Positions 38,720 to 47,039 of a stretch of 64,000 nucleotides of DNA are shown here, piece by piece. The notes under the pieces are model-generated. The model was not told the origin of the DNA. It did no database searches and saw nothing but the letters and a program-made list of their open reading frames with translations. Position 1 is the first letter of the stretch, and each line of letters opens with the position of its first letter. Source of the DNA: Salibacterium aidingense DSM 18341 (GTDB taxonomy: Bacteria > Bacillota > Bacilli > Bacillales > Marinococcaceae); the NCBI RefSeq assembly GCF_000429685.1, contig NZ_AUCI01000008.1, forward strand, positions 62,001 to 126,000. Reading direction: 5' to 3'. Both the position numbers and the translations under genes were made by a program.

Positions 38720-39682
38720 TTGCAAACCATTTATCTTTACCACCAAAATGAACAGACGTTTCCCCCTTTTCCAGAAATGGTACTGGCTCTCGGATATTTT
38801 GATGGAGTTCATACTGGTCATCGGGAAGTAATTCAAACAGCAAAACGGAAAGCACAACAAAAAGGGTGCGCCCTTGGAATTATGACGTTTCATCCCCACC
38901 CGAAAGCTGTGCTTTCCCCTCATGCTTCTGAAGAGACGATGCGTTATATTACACCGCTTCGTCATAAAGAGGAGCAATTAAAAAAAGAGGGGCCCGACTA
39001 TCTGTTTGTGATTCATTTTGACACGTTCTTTGCTTCTCAGGAACCGCAGGATTTTGTAGATAATTATATTATTAAATTAAATACGGTCCATGTGGTAGCT
39101 GGTTTTGACTTTTCTTACGGACGGCTTGGAAAGGGTACGATGGAAACCATGCCTTTTCATTCGAGAAATCAATTGGAACAGACCGTAGTGGGAGAAGTAA
39201 AGCGAAATGGGGAAAAAGTCAGTTCCACGCTGATCAGGGAGTATATTGAAGCTGGAAATGTAAAGGAAGCGGCAGCTTTTCTTGGGAGAACATACAGCAT
39301 ACGGGGGACGGTGGAAAAAGGAGAGCAAAGAGGAAGAACGATTGGTTTTCCCACCGCCAATATTAGAAAAAACGAAGCATACATTACTCCGGCAGCCGGT
39401 GTGTATGCAGTTCGAATCCAGGTAGAAGACAAATGGCTGGATGGTGTATGCAATATAGGTTATAAACCAACTTTTCATGAGGAAGCCCCGGAAGAACCGA
39501 TTATTGAAGTCCATATTTTTCATTTTGACCGGAATATTTATGGAAGTGATACGGAAGTAGCTTTTTATTCCTATATCCGGGGAGAAGAAAAGTTCAACGG
39601 CGCAGCGGAACTTGTGGAAGAAATGAACCGTGATGCAAAAAAGGCAAAAGAAATTCTGCAGGCCCGGATCGATGTGCCATAG
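38720..39682 (+). CDS. ribF: Bifunctional riboflavin kinase/FAD synthetase
   Basis: RibF converts riboflavin to FMN and FAD. The N-terminal adenylyltransferase domain has GYFDGVHTGHREVI and the STLIREYIEAGNV region. The C-terminal kinase domain has GRTIGFPTANI and the VCNIGYKPTF stretch. The length is 320 aa. The TTG at 38720 is the probable start from alignment with family N-termini, but its Shine-Dalgarno (GGCAGGTGA) is weak. The truB-ribF-rpsO order is canonical. Confidence 0.95.
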   Translation: MQTIYLYHQNEQTFPPFPEMVLALGYFDGVHTGHREVIQTAKRKAQQKGCALGIMTFHPHPKAVLSPHASEETMRYITPLRHKEEQLKKEGPDYLFVIHFDTFFASQEPQDFVDNYIIKLNTVHVVAGFDFSYGRLGKGTMETMPFHSRNQLEQTVVGEVKRNGEKVSSTLIREYIEAGNVKEAAAFLGRTYSIRGTVEKGEQRGRTIGFPTANIRKNEAYITPAAGVYAVRIQVEDKWLDGVCNIGYKPTFHEEAPEEPIIEVHIFHFDRNIYGSDTEVAFYSYIRGEEKFNGAAELVEEMNRDAKKAKEILQARIDVP

Positions 39683-39702
39683 CTTGGAATAGAAATCTGC
39701 TC

Positions 39703-39731
39703 TTGCATTCTTCTGAAAAAACCGGTATTCT
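39703..39731 (+). promoter_or_regulatory. SigmaA promoter for rpsO
   Basis: TTGCAT (39703-39708) and TATTCT (39726-39731) are separated by 17 bases. A transcript from about 39738 would carry a leader of about 92 bases before rpsO, containing the pseudoknot-capable structure. Confidence 0.75.
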
Positions 39732-39762
39732 AGTGACTGTAATATGAAACCAGCCATTGCTT

Positions 39763-39829
39763 GGTCAGGACGTTCCTCCGACGTTTGACTGGGGAATCGG
39801 CGATTATCTATGATAAGGAGGTGCTTAGG
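39763..39829 (+). promoter_or_regulatory. Candidate S15 autoregulatory leader with potential SD-sequestering pseudoknot
   Basis: GGTCA (39763-39767) pairs with TGACT (39786-39790) and ACGT (39770-39773) with ACGT (39781-39784), giving one two-part hairpin. Its apical loop holds CCTCC (39775-39779), perfectly complementary to the GGAGG Shine-Dalgarno (39817-39821). A second small hairpin, TTATC/GATAA (39805-39815), abuts the Shine-Dalgarno. Established knowledge: S15 represses its own translation through leader structures in several bacteria. The match here is inferred. Confidence 0.55.
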
Positions 39830-40099
39830 ATGGCATTAACAAACGAAAGAAAGCAGGAACTGGTGGAAGAATTCAAAACGCATGAAAATGATACGGGTTC
39901 TCCGGAAGTTCAGGTGGCTATCCTTACAGAGCAGATTACTTCATTAAACCAGCATTTGCGGGATCACAAGAAAGATCACCATTCCCGCCGCGGTCTTTTG
40001 AAAATGGTCGGGAAACGCCGTAACTTGTTAACCTTTTTGCGTAAAAAAGATGTAACAAGATACCGTAACTTGATTAACAAGCTTGGTCTGCGCAGATAG
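39830..40099 (+). CDS. rpsO: 30S ribosomal protein S15
   Basis: S15 is a primary binder of the central domain of 16S rRNA. The 89-aa sequence is fully typical ([20 protein letters not shown], then [20 protein letters not shown] and [18 protein letters not shown]). ATG 39830 has AAGGAGGTG upstream; an earlier in-frame ATG at 39761 would lie inside the leader and is rejected. It is followed by a strong terminator. Confidence 0.98.
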   Translation: MALTNERKQELVEEFKTHENDTGSPEVQVAILTEQITSLNQHLRDHKKDHHSRRGLLKMVGKRRNLLTFLRKKDVTRYRNLINKLGLRR

Positions 40100-40105
40100 A
40101 GAAAG

Positions 40106-40130
40106 AAAAGCGGGAGAAATCCCGCTTTTT
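40106..40130 (+). terminator. Intrinsic terminator after rpsO
   Basis: AAAAGCGGGA (40106-40115) and TCCCGCTTTT (40120-40129) form a perfect 10-bp stem capped by a GAAA tetraloop, then T-run. The remaining 167 bases to pnp hold a small GCGC/GCGC hairpin near 40180 and a possible TAAAAT box near 40235, but no convincing promoter pair. Confidence 0.92.
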
Positions 40131-40297
40131 GTTATAAGTAAAAGTATATATTTTTATGTTCAATGATACGTTTATTCAGGGCGCTTGCGCTTTTCTTATT
40201 GAGTTGTCCTTTCTTTTCTCTTGATCGAATTGTAAAATAAGAATCAGGTGGCAACACTTATACTTAAGAAGAAATAAAATTACAGGAGGAAGATCCT

Positions 40298-42394
40298 TTG
40301 GAAATGGAACAAAAAATGCAATCATTTACATTTAACTGGGCCGGAAGAGAGTTAAAGATTGAAACCGGCCAGCTTGCAAAGCAGGCAAATGGTGCTGTGA
40401 TGGTAAGATACGGCGATACAGCAGTTCTTTCAACCGCAACAGCATCCGATACACCGAAAGACCTGCCCTTTTTCCCTTTAACCGTTAATTACGAAGAACG
40501 TTTGTACGCTGCCGGAAAAATTCCAGGCGGTTTCATCAAGAGGGAAGGGCGGCCGAGTGACGAAGCAGTGCTGACAAGCCGTTTAATTGACCGCCCGATC
40601 CGCCCGCTGTTCCCGGAGGGCTTTCGCAATGAAGTACAGGTAGTAAGCATGGTTATGAGTTCGGACCAGGACTGTTCCTCAGAAATGGCCGCGATGCTTG
40701 GTTCCTCCATCGCCTTATCTCTTTCGGATATCCCGTTTTCCGGACCGATCGCCGGAGTCAAAGTTGGAAGAGTAGACGGGCAGTTCGTAATTAACCCGAC
40801 AATCGAGCAGGAAGAAAAAAGCGATATCGAATTAACAGTGGCCGGTACGAAGGAAGCTATCAATATGGTAGAGGCCGGTGCTAATGAAGTACCGGAAGAG
40901 GATATGCTTGAAGCGATCATGTTTGGACATGAAGAGATACAAAGACTGGTGGCGTTTCAGGAAGAAATTATGGAACAGGCCGGTACCTCTGAAGTGATGG
41001 AAGTGGAACTGCAGCAGCCGCACCAAGAGCTGGAACAGAGAGTCCGGGAAGCCGGTGAAACGCAATTAAAAGAAGCCGTGCTCGTAAAAGAGAAAAAAGC
41101 GCGGGAAACGGCAATAGACGAAGCAAAAGAAGCAATTATTGAGAAGTTTGAAGAAGAAGAACAGGAAGATGTGCAGGAAGTTCTCCAGGGCATCGTGAAA
41201 GAGGAATTCCGCCGTTTCATTACGCAGGAAAAAATCCGCCCGGATGGAAGAGGGCCAGAAGATATCAGGGAGCTGGCTTCTCAGGTAAAACTGCTCCCGC
41301 GTACACATGGTTCTGGTTTATTCACCCGCGGACAGACCCAGGCGCTCAGTGTCTGTACTCTTGGACCGCTGGGAGATGTACAGGTTCTGGATGGACTGGG
41401 CATGGAAGAATCGAAACGATTTATGCACCATTATAACTTCCCCTCCTTCAGTGTGGGAGAGACGGGACCAATACGTGGGCCGGGACGCCGCGAAATCGGT
41501 CATGGAGCCCTGGGAGAACGGGCCCTTGAACCGGTGGTTCCGCCCGAAAAGGATTTTCCTTATACCATCCGTCTCGTATCCGAAGTGCTGGAATCTAACG
41601 GTTCGACTTCCCAGGCCAGTATATGTGCAAGCATTCTTGCGATGATGGATGCCGGCGTTCCCATTAAAGCCCCGGTTGCGGGAATTGCGATGGGTCTGGT
41701 GAAAGAAGGCGATGATTTAACAGTGTTAACCGATATTCAGGGGATGGAAGATGCCCTCGGCGATATGGACTTTAAAGTAGCAGGTACAGAAGAGGGAGTT
41801 ACTGCCCTGCAGATGGATATTAAGATTTCCGGCATTAATCGGGAAGTACTCGAATATGCGCTGGAAAAGGCCCGTTCCGCCCGGATGAAAGTATTGGAAA
41901 ATATGTTGTCGGCCATAAGTGAAACCAGAAGTGAATTATCGGAGTATGCTCCGAAAATATTAACCATGACGATTTCGCCGGATAAAATCCGTGATGTTAT
42001 CGGCCCAAGCGGCAAAACGATAAATCAAATTATAGAAGATACCGGTGTGAAAATTGATATTGAACAGGATGGTACGATTTATATTTCTTCCACGGATGCC
42101 GAAGCAAATGACAACGCGAAGAAACAAATTGAGGATTTGATTCGTGAAGTGGAAGTAGGGCAGACATATCTTGGGAAAGTAAAACGAATTGAAAAATTCG
42201 GCGCGTTTGTGGAAATTTTTAAAGGAAAAGACGGTCTTGTCCATATTTCCCAGCTTGCCGAAGAACGGGTGAACAAGGTGGAAGATGTGGTACAGATTGG
42301 AGACGAGGTTTTGGTGAAAGTTACGGAAATAGACAATCAGGGGCGTGTCAACCTATCCAGAAAAGCTTTATTGAAAGAGCAGAATCAAAACTAA
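40298..42394 (+). CDS. pnp: Polynucleotide phosphorylase
   Basis: PNPase is the main 3'-to-5' phosphorolytic exonuclease of RNA decay and acts with RNase Y/J and helicases. Two RNase PH domains ([20 protein letters not shown] and [15 protein letters not shown]), a helical middle domain, a KH domain ([18 protein letters not shown]) and an S1 domain ([20 protein letters not shown]) are in order. The length is 698 aa. The TTG at 40298 is supported by AGGAGG 8 bases upstream, better than ATG 40304. Confidence 0.97.
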   Translation: MEMEQKMQSFTFNWAGRELKIETGQLAKQANGAVMVRYGDTAVLSTATASDTPKDLPFFPLTVNYEERLYAAGKIPGGFIKREGRPSDEAVLTSRLIDRPIRPLFPEGFRNEVQVVSMVMSSDQDCSSEMAAMLGSSIALSLSDIPFSGPIAGVKVGRVDGQFVINPTIEQEEKSDIELTVAGTKEAINMVEAGANEVPEEDMLEAIMFGHEEIQRLVAFQEEIMEQAGTSEVMEVELQQPHQELEQRVREAGETQLKEAVLVKEKKARETAIDEAKEAIIEKFEEEEQEDVQEVLQGIVKEEFRRFITQEKIRPDGRGPEDIRELASQVKLLPRTHGSGLFTRGQTQALSVCTLGPLGDVQVLDGLGMEESKRFMHHYNFPSFSVGETGPIRGPGRREIGHGALGERALEPVVPPEKDFPYTIRLVSEVLESNGSTSQASICASILAMMDAGVPIKAPVAGIAMGLVKEGDDLTVLTDIQGMEDALGDMDFKVAGTEEGVTALQMDIKISGINREVLEYALEKARSARMKVLENMLSAISETRSELSEYAPKILTMTISPDKIRDVIGPSGKTINQIIEDTGVKIDIEQDGTIYISSTDAEANDNAKKQIEDLIREVEVGQTYLGKVKRIEKFGAFVEIFKGKDGLVHISQLAEERVNKVEDVVQIGDEVLVKVTEIDNQGRVNLSRKALLKEQNQN

Positions 42395-42412
42395 AAGAAA
42401 AGCGGACAGAAA

Positions 42413-42441
42413 GACTTGGCGCCCAGGCCAAGTTCTTTTTT
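42413..42441 (+). terminator. Intrinsic terminator after pnp
   Basis: GACTTGGC (42413-42420) pairs with GCCAAGTT (42427-42434, one G-U), loop of 6 bases, then a T-rich run to 42441. It ends the rpsO-pnp unit. Confidence 0.85.
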
Positions 42442-42494
42442 CATGTTCTATGAGATCCCTCTCTCTTCATACACTGGATGCAGGGGGAGATCTT

Positions 42495-43451
42495 ATGAAA
42501 AAAAACCTGCTGACTATTTCTTTTTTTGCATTTTTCTGCTTCCTGGTTGTACAGGCTGATGTCCCATTTCATTCCCTTTTTTTCGTACATAATGAAGAAG
42601 CAGAAACGGTTTCAGCAGACCTGACGGCTGAAACGTTATATGAAAAGCTGGAAGAAGCATCAAAAGAGTGGAATGAGCCGCCGAAAGATGCTGTCATTGA
42701 TAAAGTATGGAAAGCGATTCCAGGTTACAATGGCACCATGGTTAATGTAAAAGAATCCTATGAAGCGATGAAAAAAACCGGTGAATTTCGGGAGAGCCAT
42801 TTGGTTATGGAGGAGGTCCCTCCTGAAGTTCATTTAAGCGACCTGCCTCCTGCCCCGATTTACAAAGGGAACCCGGCAAAACCGGCAGCCTCTATTATGG
42901 TGAACGTTTCGTGGGGAGAAGAGTATATCCCCCGGATGCTAAAAATACTGCGTGAGGAAAAAGTGAAAGCAACGTTCTTCTTAGAAGGGAAATGGGTGCA
43001 AAAACAGCCTAAATTAGCTAAAATGATTAAAGAAGAAGGTCATGAAATAGGCAGCCATGCTTATTCGCATCCTGATATGTCCCAGTCCGGAAGCACCAAA
43101 ATCAGACAGGAACTCAAACAGACCAATGAGGTCCTGGAGGCTGTATTGGCGGAGAAACCTGCCCTGTTTGCCCCTCCCTCCGGAAGCTACAATGATGAAA
43201 CGGTGGAAACCGCAGCAGAGTTTGAGATGCACACGGTTTTATGGACGGTAGACACCGTCGACTGGAAAAATCCAGAGCCGGCAGCAATGGCGTCCAAAAC
43301 GGCTTCCAAAGTAGAAAACGGCTCCTTGATTCTTATGCATCCTACGCCGTCTGCTGTTGGCGGGCTGAAGGAGATGATCCAGCAAATTAAGGAAAAAGGA
43401 ATAAAACTGGATACGGTCTCTCAAACATTTAAAGAAACAAGAATCGATTAA
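42495..43451 (+). CDS. ylxY: YlxY, polysaccharide deacetylase-like protein with altered catalytic motif
   Basis: YlxY is a sporulation-associated NodB-fold protein of Bacillus. It has an N-terminal signal/anchor segment (residues 4-22) and a C-terminal NodB domain (from about 130). The usual metal-binding TFDDG motif is replaced by NVSWGEE, while the H-x3-H pair survives in GSHAYSHPDMS. This matches what I recall of B. subtilis YlxY (a similar NVAWGNE stretch), so loss of normal deacetylase activity is inferred for the subfamily. ATG 42495 has GGGGGAG upstream; 318 aa. Confidence 0.88.
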   Translation: MKKNLLTISFFAFFCFLVVQADVPFHSLFFVHNEEAETVSADLTAETLYEKLEEASKEWNEPPKDAVIDKVWKAIPGYNGTMVNVKESYEAMKKTGEFRESHLVMEEVPPEVHLSDLPPAPIYKGNPAKPAASIMVNVSWGEEYIPRMLKILREEKVKATFFLEGKWVQKQPKLAKMIKEEGHEIGSHAYSHPDMSQSGSTKIRQELKQTNEVLEAVLAEKPALFAPPSGSYNDETVETAAEFEMHTVLWTVDTVDWKNPEPAAMASKTASKVENGSLILMHPTPSAVGGLKEMIQQIKEKGIKLDTVSQTFKETRID

Positions 43452-43482
43452 GGATGGTCAGCGTAGAAGGAGGAAATACGTT

Positions 43483-44736
43483 TTGATTCAGAAGCATACA
43501 TTAAATAATGGCATCCGTGTGGTGACAGAACATATCCCCACCGTCCGTTCGATGACGGTTGGTATTTGGGTTGGAGCAGGTTCAAGGTATGAAGCCGCTC
43601 CGGATAATGGAGTTTCGCATTTTTTGGAGCATATGTTTTTTAAAGGAACTCAAAAGAGAAGCGCGGCCGATATAGCGGAAAGTTTTGATAGGATCGGCGG
43701 TCATGTGAATGCATTTACATCAAAAGAATATACCTGTTTTTATGCGAAAGTATTGGATCAGCATACAGAAAAAGCATTGTCCATCTTAGCAGATATGATA
43801 TTTCATTCCCGGTTTGATGAGGACGAGATGGAAAAAGAAAGACAGGTTATTTTAGAAGAGATAAAAATGGTAGAGGATACGCCGGATGATATTATCCACG
43901 ATTACTTGGACGAAGCTTTTTTTGGAAATCATTCGCTTGGACGTCCCATTCTCGGCACGGAGGATACAGTAAGCCGTCTCACCCGCGATACGCTTCTTCA
44001 ATACCGGCAGCGTTTTTATACAGCGGATAATCTTGTTATTTCCCTGGCTGGAAATCAAACGGAGGAGATCATGGAGATACTTGAGAATTTATTCACAGAT
44101 CTTCCTTATCAGCGTGTCGAGGAGCCGCTGCAACTCCCTGAATATAACGCCGGGAAATCAGCTGTGTGTAAAGAAACAGAGCAGGCCCATCTTTGTCTGG
44201 GTTTTCCCGGATTGGAAATGAATCATGGCAGCATGTATTCCTTAACGTTATTAAACAATGCGCTGGGAGGAAGTATGAGCAGCAGGCTGTTTCAAGATCT
44301 TCGGGAAGACCGGGGTTTGGCTTATTCTGTTTTTTCCTATCATGCTCCGTTTTTGGACAGTGGAATGATGACGATTTATGCCGGAACGGGAATCGAACAG
44401 CTCGATGAAACGTTTGAGGCTATGATGGCTGCATTCCGGGAACTGGCAGAGCATGGGTTGACAGAGAAAGAGTTAAACAACGGCAAAGAACAGCTGAAAG
44501 GTAATTTGATGCTGGGTCTGGAAAGTACCAGCAGCCGGATGAGCAGAAATGGGAAAAATGAATTGCTGCTTGGCCGCCACCGTCCCCTGGATGAAATCGT
44601 GGAACGGATCGAAGCTGTAAAGCGGGAAGATGTCTGCCGTATGGCAGAATATATATTTCGCTCCGATTATTCGCTATCATTGATTAACAGGGACGGTGTT
44701 CTTCCAAAAGCGGTTCGCCAAGAAAGCATCTTGTAA
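43483..44736 (+). CDS. mlpA: M16-family zinc protease MlpA (YmxG)
   Basis: MlpA is a processing-peptidase-like M16B enzyme; in B. subtilis the locus affects protease gene expression. The inverted zinc motif HFLEH (H46, E49, H50) is intact, with the distal Glu in EEIKMVEDTPDDI. Two homologous halves of about 210 aa are visible. The length is 417 aa against 409 in B. subtilis. The TTG start has AAGGAGG upstream. The neighbouring ylxY and ymxH complete the conserved trio. Confidence 0.93.
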   Translation: MIQKHTLNNGIRVVTEHIPTVRSMTVGIWVGAGSRYEAAPDNGVSHFLEHMFFKGTQKRSAADIAESFDRIGGHVNAFTSKEYTCFYAKVLDQHTEKALSILADMIFHSRFDEDEMEKERQVILEEIKMVEDTPDDIIHDYLDEAFFGNHSLGRPILGTEDTVSRLTRDTLLQYRQRFYTADNLVISLAGNQTEEIMEILENLFTDLPYQRVEEPLQLPEYNAGKSAVCKETEQAHLCLGFPGLEMNHGSMYSLTLLNNALGGSMSSRLFQDLREDRGLAYSVFSYHAPFLDSGMMTIYAGTGIEQLDETFEAMMAAFRELAEHGLTEKELNNGKEQLKGNLMLGLESTSSRMSRNGKNELLLGRHRPLDEIVERIEAVKREDVCRMAEYIFRSDYSLSLINRDGVLPKAVRQESIL

Positions 44737-44765
44737 GAAGAACATTCATAGAGGGGATAGCAAAG

Positions 44766-45017
44766 ATGTTATTAAGCGAATGGACCCGAAAAGAAATCAT
44801 AGATGGAAATCACGCGGTAAAGCTTGGGCTCCCGGGTAATCCTGATCTGGTGATCGACGAAAAGAGCGGCCGGATTAAAGAAATTATTATAGCAACGTCT
44901 CCTTTCCGGAAAAAATCAAAAAGCTGGCGTATCCCCTGGAACTCCATCATAAAAATTGGAGACGACTTTGTTATTATCGATACCGTAAAACTGACCTCGC
45001 AGCCTCCGGCAGAATAA
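44766..45017 (+). CDS. ymxH: YmxH, YlmC/YmxH-type PRC-barrel sporulation protein
   Basis: This 83-aa protein belongs to the YlmC/YmxH sporulation family, with a PRC-barrel-like beta fold. Family features are LLSEWTRKEIIDGNHAVKLG and the W-R-I-P-W motif in KSWRIPWNSIIKIGDDFV. Its biochemical role is unknown. It lies after mlpA, as in B. subtilis, with AGGGGATAG ahead of the ATG, and is followed by a strong terminator. Confidence 0.9.
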   Translation: MLLSEWTRKEIIDGNHAVKLGLPGNPDLVIDEKSGRIKEIIIATSPFRKKSKSWRIPWNSIIKIGDDFVIIDTVKLTSQPPAE

Positions 45018-45061
45018 AACAAAGGCCCGCGAGGCCGTGCAAAACTATACCAACTCAATAA

Positions 45062-45103
45062 ATTCCCGAACGATTCCTTTTATGAATTGGTTCGGGATTT
45101 TTT
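45062..45103 (+). terminator. Intrinsic terminator after ymxH
   Basis: TCCCGAAC (45064-45071) pairs with GTTCGGGA (45090-45097). Inner ATTC/GAAT arms (45073-45076 and 45084-45087) extend it, and a run of six T follows. It isolates mlpA-ymxH from the spoVF cluster. Confidence 0.88.
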
Positions 45104-45381
45104 GTCTTTCCATCGCTGCATCCTAATACTTTGCTTTCCCCCACAGGGCACAAGGGCGATCTCTCCTCTAACTTTCTTTGGTCGTTGTCGCAGTGTCTTC
45201 TTTGCCGCGGCACGGCTCGAATAAAAAAGAGCGGCTGAAAGAAATAGGAACTTCTGCTAAAACCGCGCACGTCCTGTGGAGTCCGCGTATTTTGACTGGG
45301 TTCTATTACTACTCCTTTCAGAAGCCCTTTTGGCAAGATGGATACAGCTTCTATTTTTCATGCTGCTTTTCAGGAACTAAT
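45104..45381. other. Unexplained intergenic segment before spoVFA
   Basis: About 280 bases without a convincing gene. Short frames on both strands (45178-45414 plus, 45055-45336 minus) lack Shine-Dalgarno sequences and family-like protein sequence. An inverted repeat CCACAGG (45141-45147) / CCTGTGG (45273-45279) brackets 125 bases. The minus-strand text (CAGTCAAAATACGCGGACTC and onwards) is reminiscent of dispersed intergenic repeats seen in Bacillaceae genomes; that resemblance is from memory and unverified. Confidence 0.4.
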
Positions 45382-45410
45382 CACCCCTTTTTTTCTTTCT
45401 CATATGGTAT
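45382..45410 (+). promoter_or_regulatory. SigmaK-type promoter for the spoVF/dap cluster
   Basis: CACC (45382-45385) and CATATGGTAT (45401-45410) fit the SigmaK pattern (AC-centred -35 and CATAnnnTA at -10) with a 15-base spacer of pyrimidines. It lies 35 bases before spoVFA. In B. subtilis spoVF is expressed in the mother cell under SigmaK, which supports the assignment. An overlapping TATATA could also serve SigmaA. Confidence 0.65.
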
Positions 45411-45444
45411 ATAGACACGAGTCAATGAAAAAGGGGGCTGGAAA

Positions 45445-46335
45445 TTGAAAGGTAACATTGTTCTGATCGGCGGAGACGCCAGACAAATAGAGATGGCGGA
45501 TTATTTGCAGCAAAAGGGAATGGAGGTCACTTTATTAGGGTTTGACCGCTGGTGCAGCCTCCGTCCTGGAATGAAAAAAGCAGCTGGAAAGGCGGATGTG
45601 GACTGGGAAACGCTGGATGCGGTGATTCTGCCGGTAAGCGGAATAAAACCTGAGCAAAAAGTAGAGGCAGTATTTTCTGAAAATACATTGTATGTAGAAG
45701 AAAGCTGGTTTCACAGGCTGAAACCAGAGTGTTTAATCATAACCGGGATTCGAACAGAAGCCGCGGATAAATTAATGACACGAATCAACCGTTCTTATAC
45801 CGCCTTAATGGAACGGAATGATACCGCCATCTATAATTCGGTCCCCACAGCGGAAGGGGTACTGCTTATGGCAATACAGGAAACGGAGCATACCATTCAT
45901 CAATCCCGTACGCTTGTTCTTGGTTTTGGACGAACGGGACAGACAATTGCCGGCACCTTTTCTGCAGTAGGTGCATATGCAAAAGTAGGGACGTCAGATC
46001 CCGCAGAAACAGCACGGGCCGAAGCAATGGGGCATGATGTTTTCGACCTCAGCCGGCTGAATCAGGCTGTTTCACTGGCGGATATATGTATTAATACGAT
46101 TCCTTCGCTTATCTTATCGGAAAACATTTTAATACAGGTCCCGGCACACACCCTCATTATAGATATCGCTTCCTCTCCGGGCGGTACGGATTTTGAATAC
46201 GCAGAGAAAAGAGGCATTAGAGCTCTGCAGGCTCCCGGACTCCCCGGTGTAACAGCTCCAAAAACAGCCGGGCACATTCTAGGAAAAGTTATTCTGCAGC
46301 TGTTGAAGGAAAATGACGGAAAAAAGGAGGCTTAA
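45445..46335 (+). CDS. spoVFA: Dipicolinate synthase subunit A
   Basis: DpaA works with DpaB to oxidise dihydrodipicolinate to dipicolinic acid, which fills the spore core. The Rossmann-type motif VLGFGRTGQTIAGTFSAVGA is clear, and the C-terminus has the SSPGGTDFEYAEKRGIRALQ stretch. The length is 296 aa. The TTG start has AGGGGGCTGG upstream. It is 3 bases from spoVFB, so the two subunits are coexpressed. Confidence 0.95.
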   Translation: MKGNIVLIGGDARQIEMADYLQQKGMEVTLLGFDRWCSLRPGMKKAAGKADVDWETLDAVILPVSGIKPEQKVEAVFSENTLYVEESWFHRLKPECLIITGIRTEAADKLMTRINRSYTALMERNDTAIYNSVPTAEGVLLMAIQETEHTIHQSRTLVLGFGRTGQTIAGTFSAVGAYAKVGTSDPAETARAEAMGHDVFDLSRLNQAVSLADICINTIPSLILSENILIQVPAHTLIIDIASSPGGTDFEYAEKRGIRALQAPGLPGVTAPKTAGHILGKVILQLLKENDGKKEA

Positions 46336-46338
46336 CGT

Positions 46339-46938
46339 ATGTTGCCTTTTCAGGACAAAAAAATAGGGTTTGGTGTTACTGGATCTCACTGTACGTTGGA
46401 GGAAGCCATCCCTTATATGAAAGAACTTAGAGAAAAAGGTGCAGATGTATATCCGGTTATTACACCGACTGTATTAAAAACAGATTCCAAATTCGGGGCG
46501 GCGGAAAAATGGCTGAATGAAATCAAAAAGGCTTCCGGAAAAGAAGAAGTAGTGGATTCCATTGTAAAAGCTGAACCATTTGGTCCAAAAAATCCAATGG
46601 ATGCCATGATTATTGCTCCGATGACTGGAAATTCAATTAGTAAATTTGCCAATGCAATGACAGATTCTCCTGTACTCATGGCTGCGAAAGCAACACTTCG
46701 AAACAGCTGTCCTGTTATTCTGGCCATTTCCACAAACGATGCCCTGGCATTAAACGGAGCCAATATTATGAAGCTCATGAATGCGAAAAATATATATTTT
46801 GTTCCATTTGGCCAGGATAATCCGCAGAAAAAACCTACCTCCTTAGTAGCAAGAATGGAAGAAATCTCCGCAACACTGGAAGAAGCCCTTTCTGGTCGGC
46901 AGTATCAGCCGGTTATCGTGGAAAAATTCAATGATTGA
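46339..46938 (+). CDS. spoVFB: Dipicolinate synthase subunit B (flavoprotein)
   Basis: DpaB is a flavoprotein-family subunit of dipicolinate synthase, active in the mother cell. The N-terminal KIGFGVTGSHCTLEEAIPYM and the APMTGNSISKFANAMTDSPV segments, plus AKATLRNSCPVILAISTNDA, are characteristic. The protein is 199 aa. The ATG lies 3 bases after spoVFA with GGAGG inside the upstream gene. Confidence 0.95.
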   Translation: MLPFQDKKIGFGVTGSHCTLEEAIPYMKELREKGADVYPVITPTVLKTDSKFGAAEKWLNEIKKASGKEEVVDSIVKAEPFGPKNPMDAMIIAPMTGNSISKFANAMTDSPVLMAAKATLRNSCPVILAISTNDALALNGANIMKLMNAKNIYFVPFGQDNPQKKPTSLVARMEEISATLEEALSGRQYQPVIVEKFND

Positions 46939-46951
46939 ACCGTCAGCACCA

Positions 46952-46985
46952 TTGCTTCTTCCACGAGAATCTATTATGTTAAAAT
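46952..46985 (+). promoter_or_regulatory. SigmaA promoter for asd
   Basis: TTGCTT (46952-46957) is 17 bases from TATGTT (46975-46980). An alternative extended -10, TG-T-TAAAAT, ends at 46985. Either would let the vegetative diaminopimelate/lysine genes asd, dapG and dapA be transcribed independently of the sporulation promoter. Confidence 0.55.
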
Positions 46986-47039
46986 AGATAGCAGGAGTAT
47001 TTCAAACATTTTAGAGATTGTGGAAGGAGTTATTTATTC

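Noticed and set aside
40131-40297. TAAAAT box near 40235 as the pnp promoter
   Set aside because: No matching -35 and no TGn extension; too weak to list as a feature.
43641-43673. TAAA and GCCGATAT inside mlpA as a second SigmaD promoter
   Set aside because: The spacer is 21 bases, well beyond the usual range, and the site is inside a coding region with no motility gene downstream.
45178-45414. 78-codon plus-strand frame in the gap before spoVFA, and a 93-codon minus-strand frame overlapping it
   Set aside because: No ribosome binding site, no recognisable family, and one overlaps a terminator; better explained as non-coding or repeat sequence.
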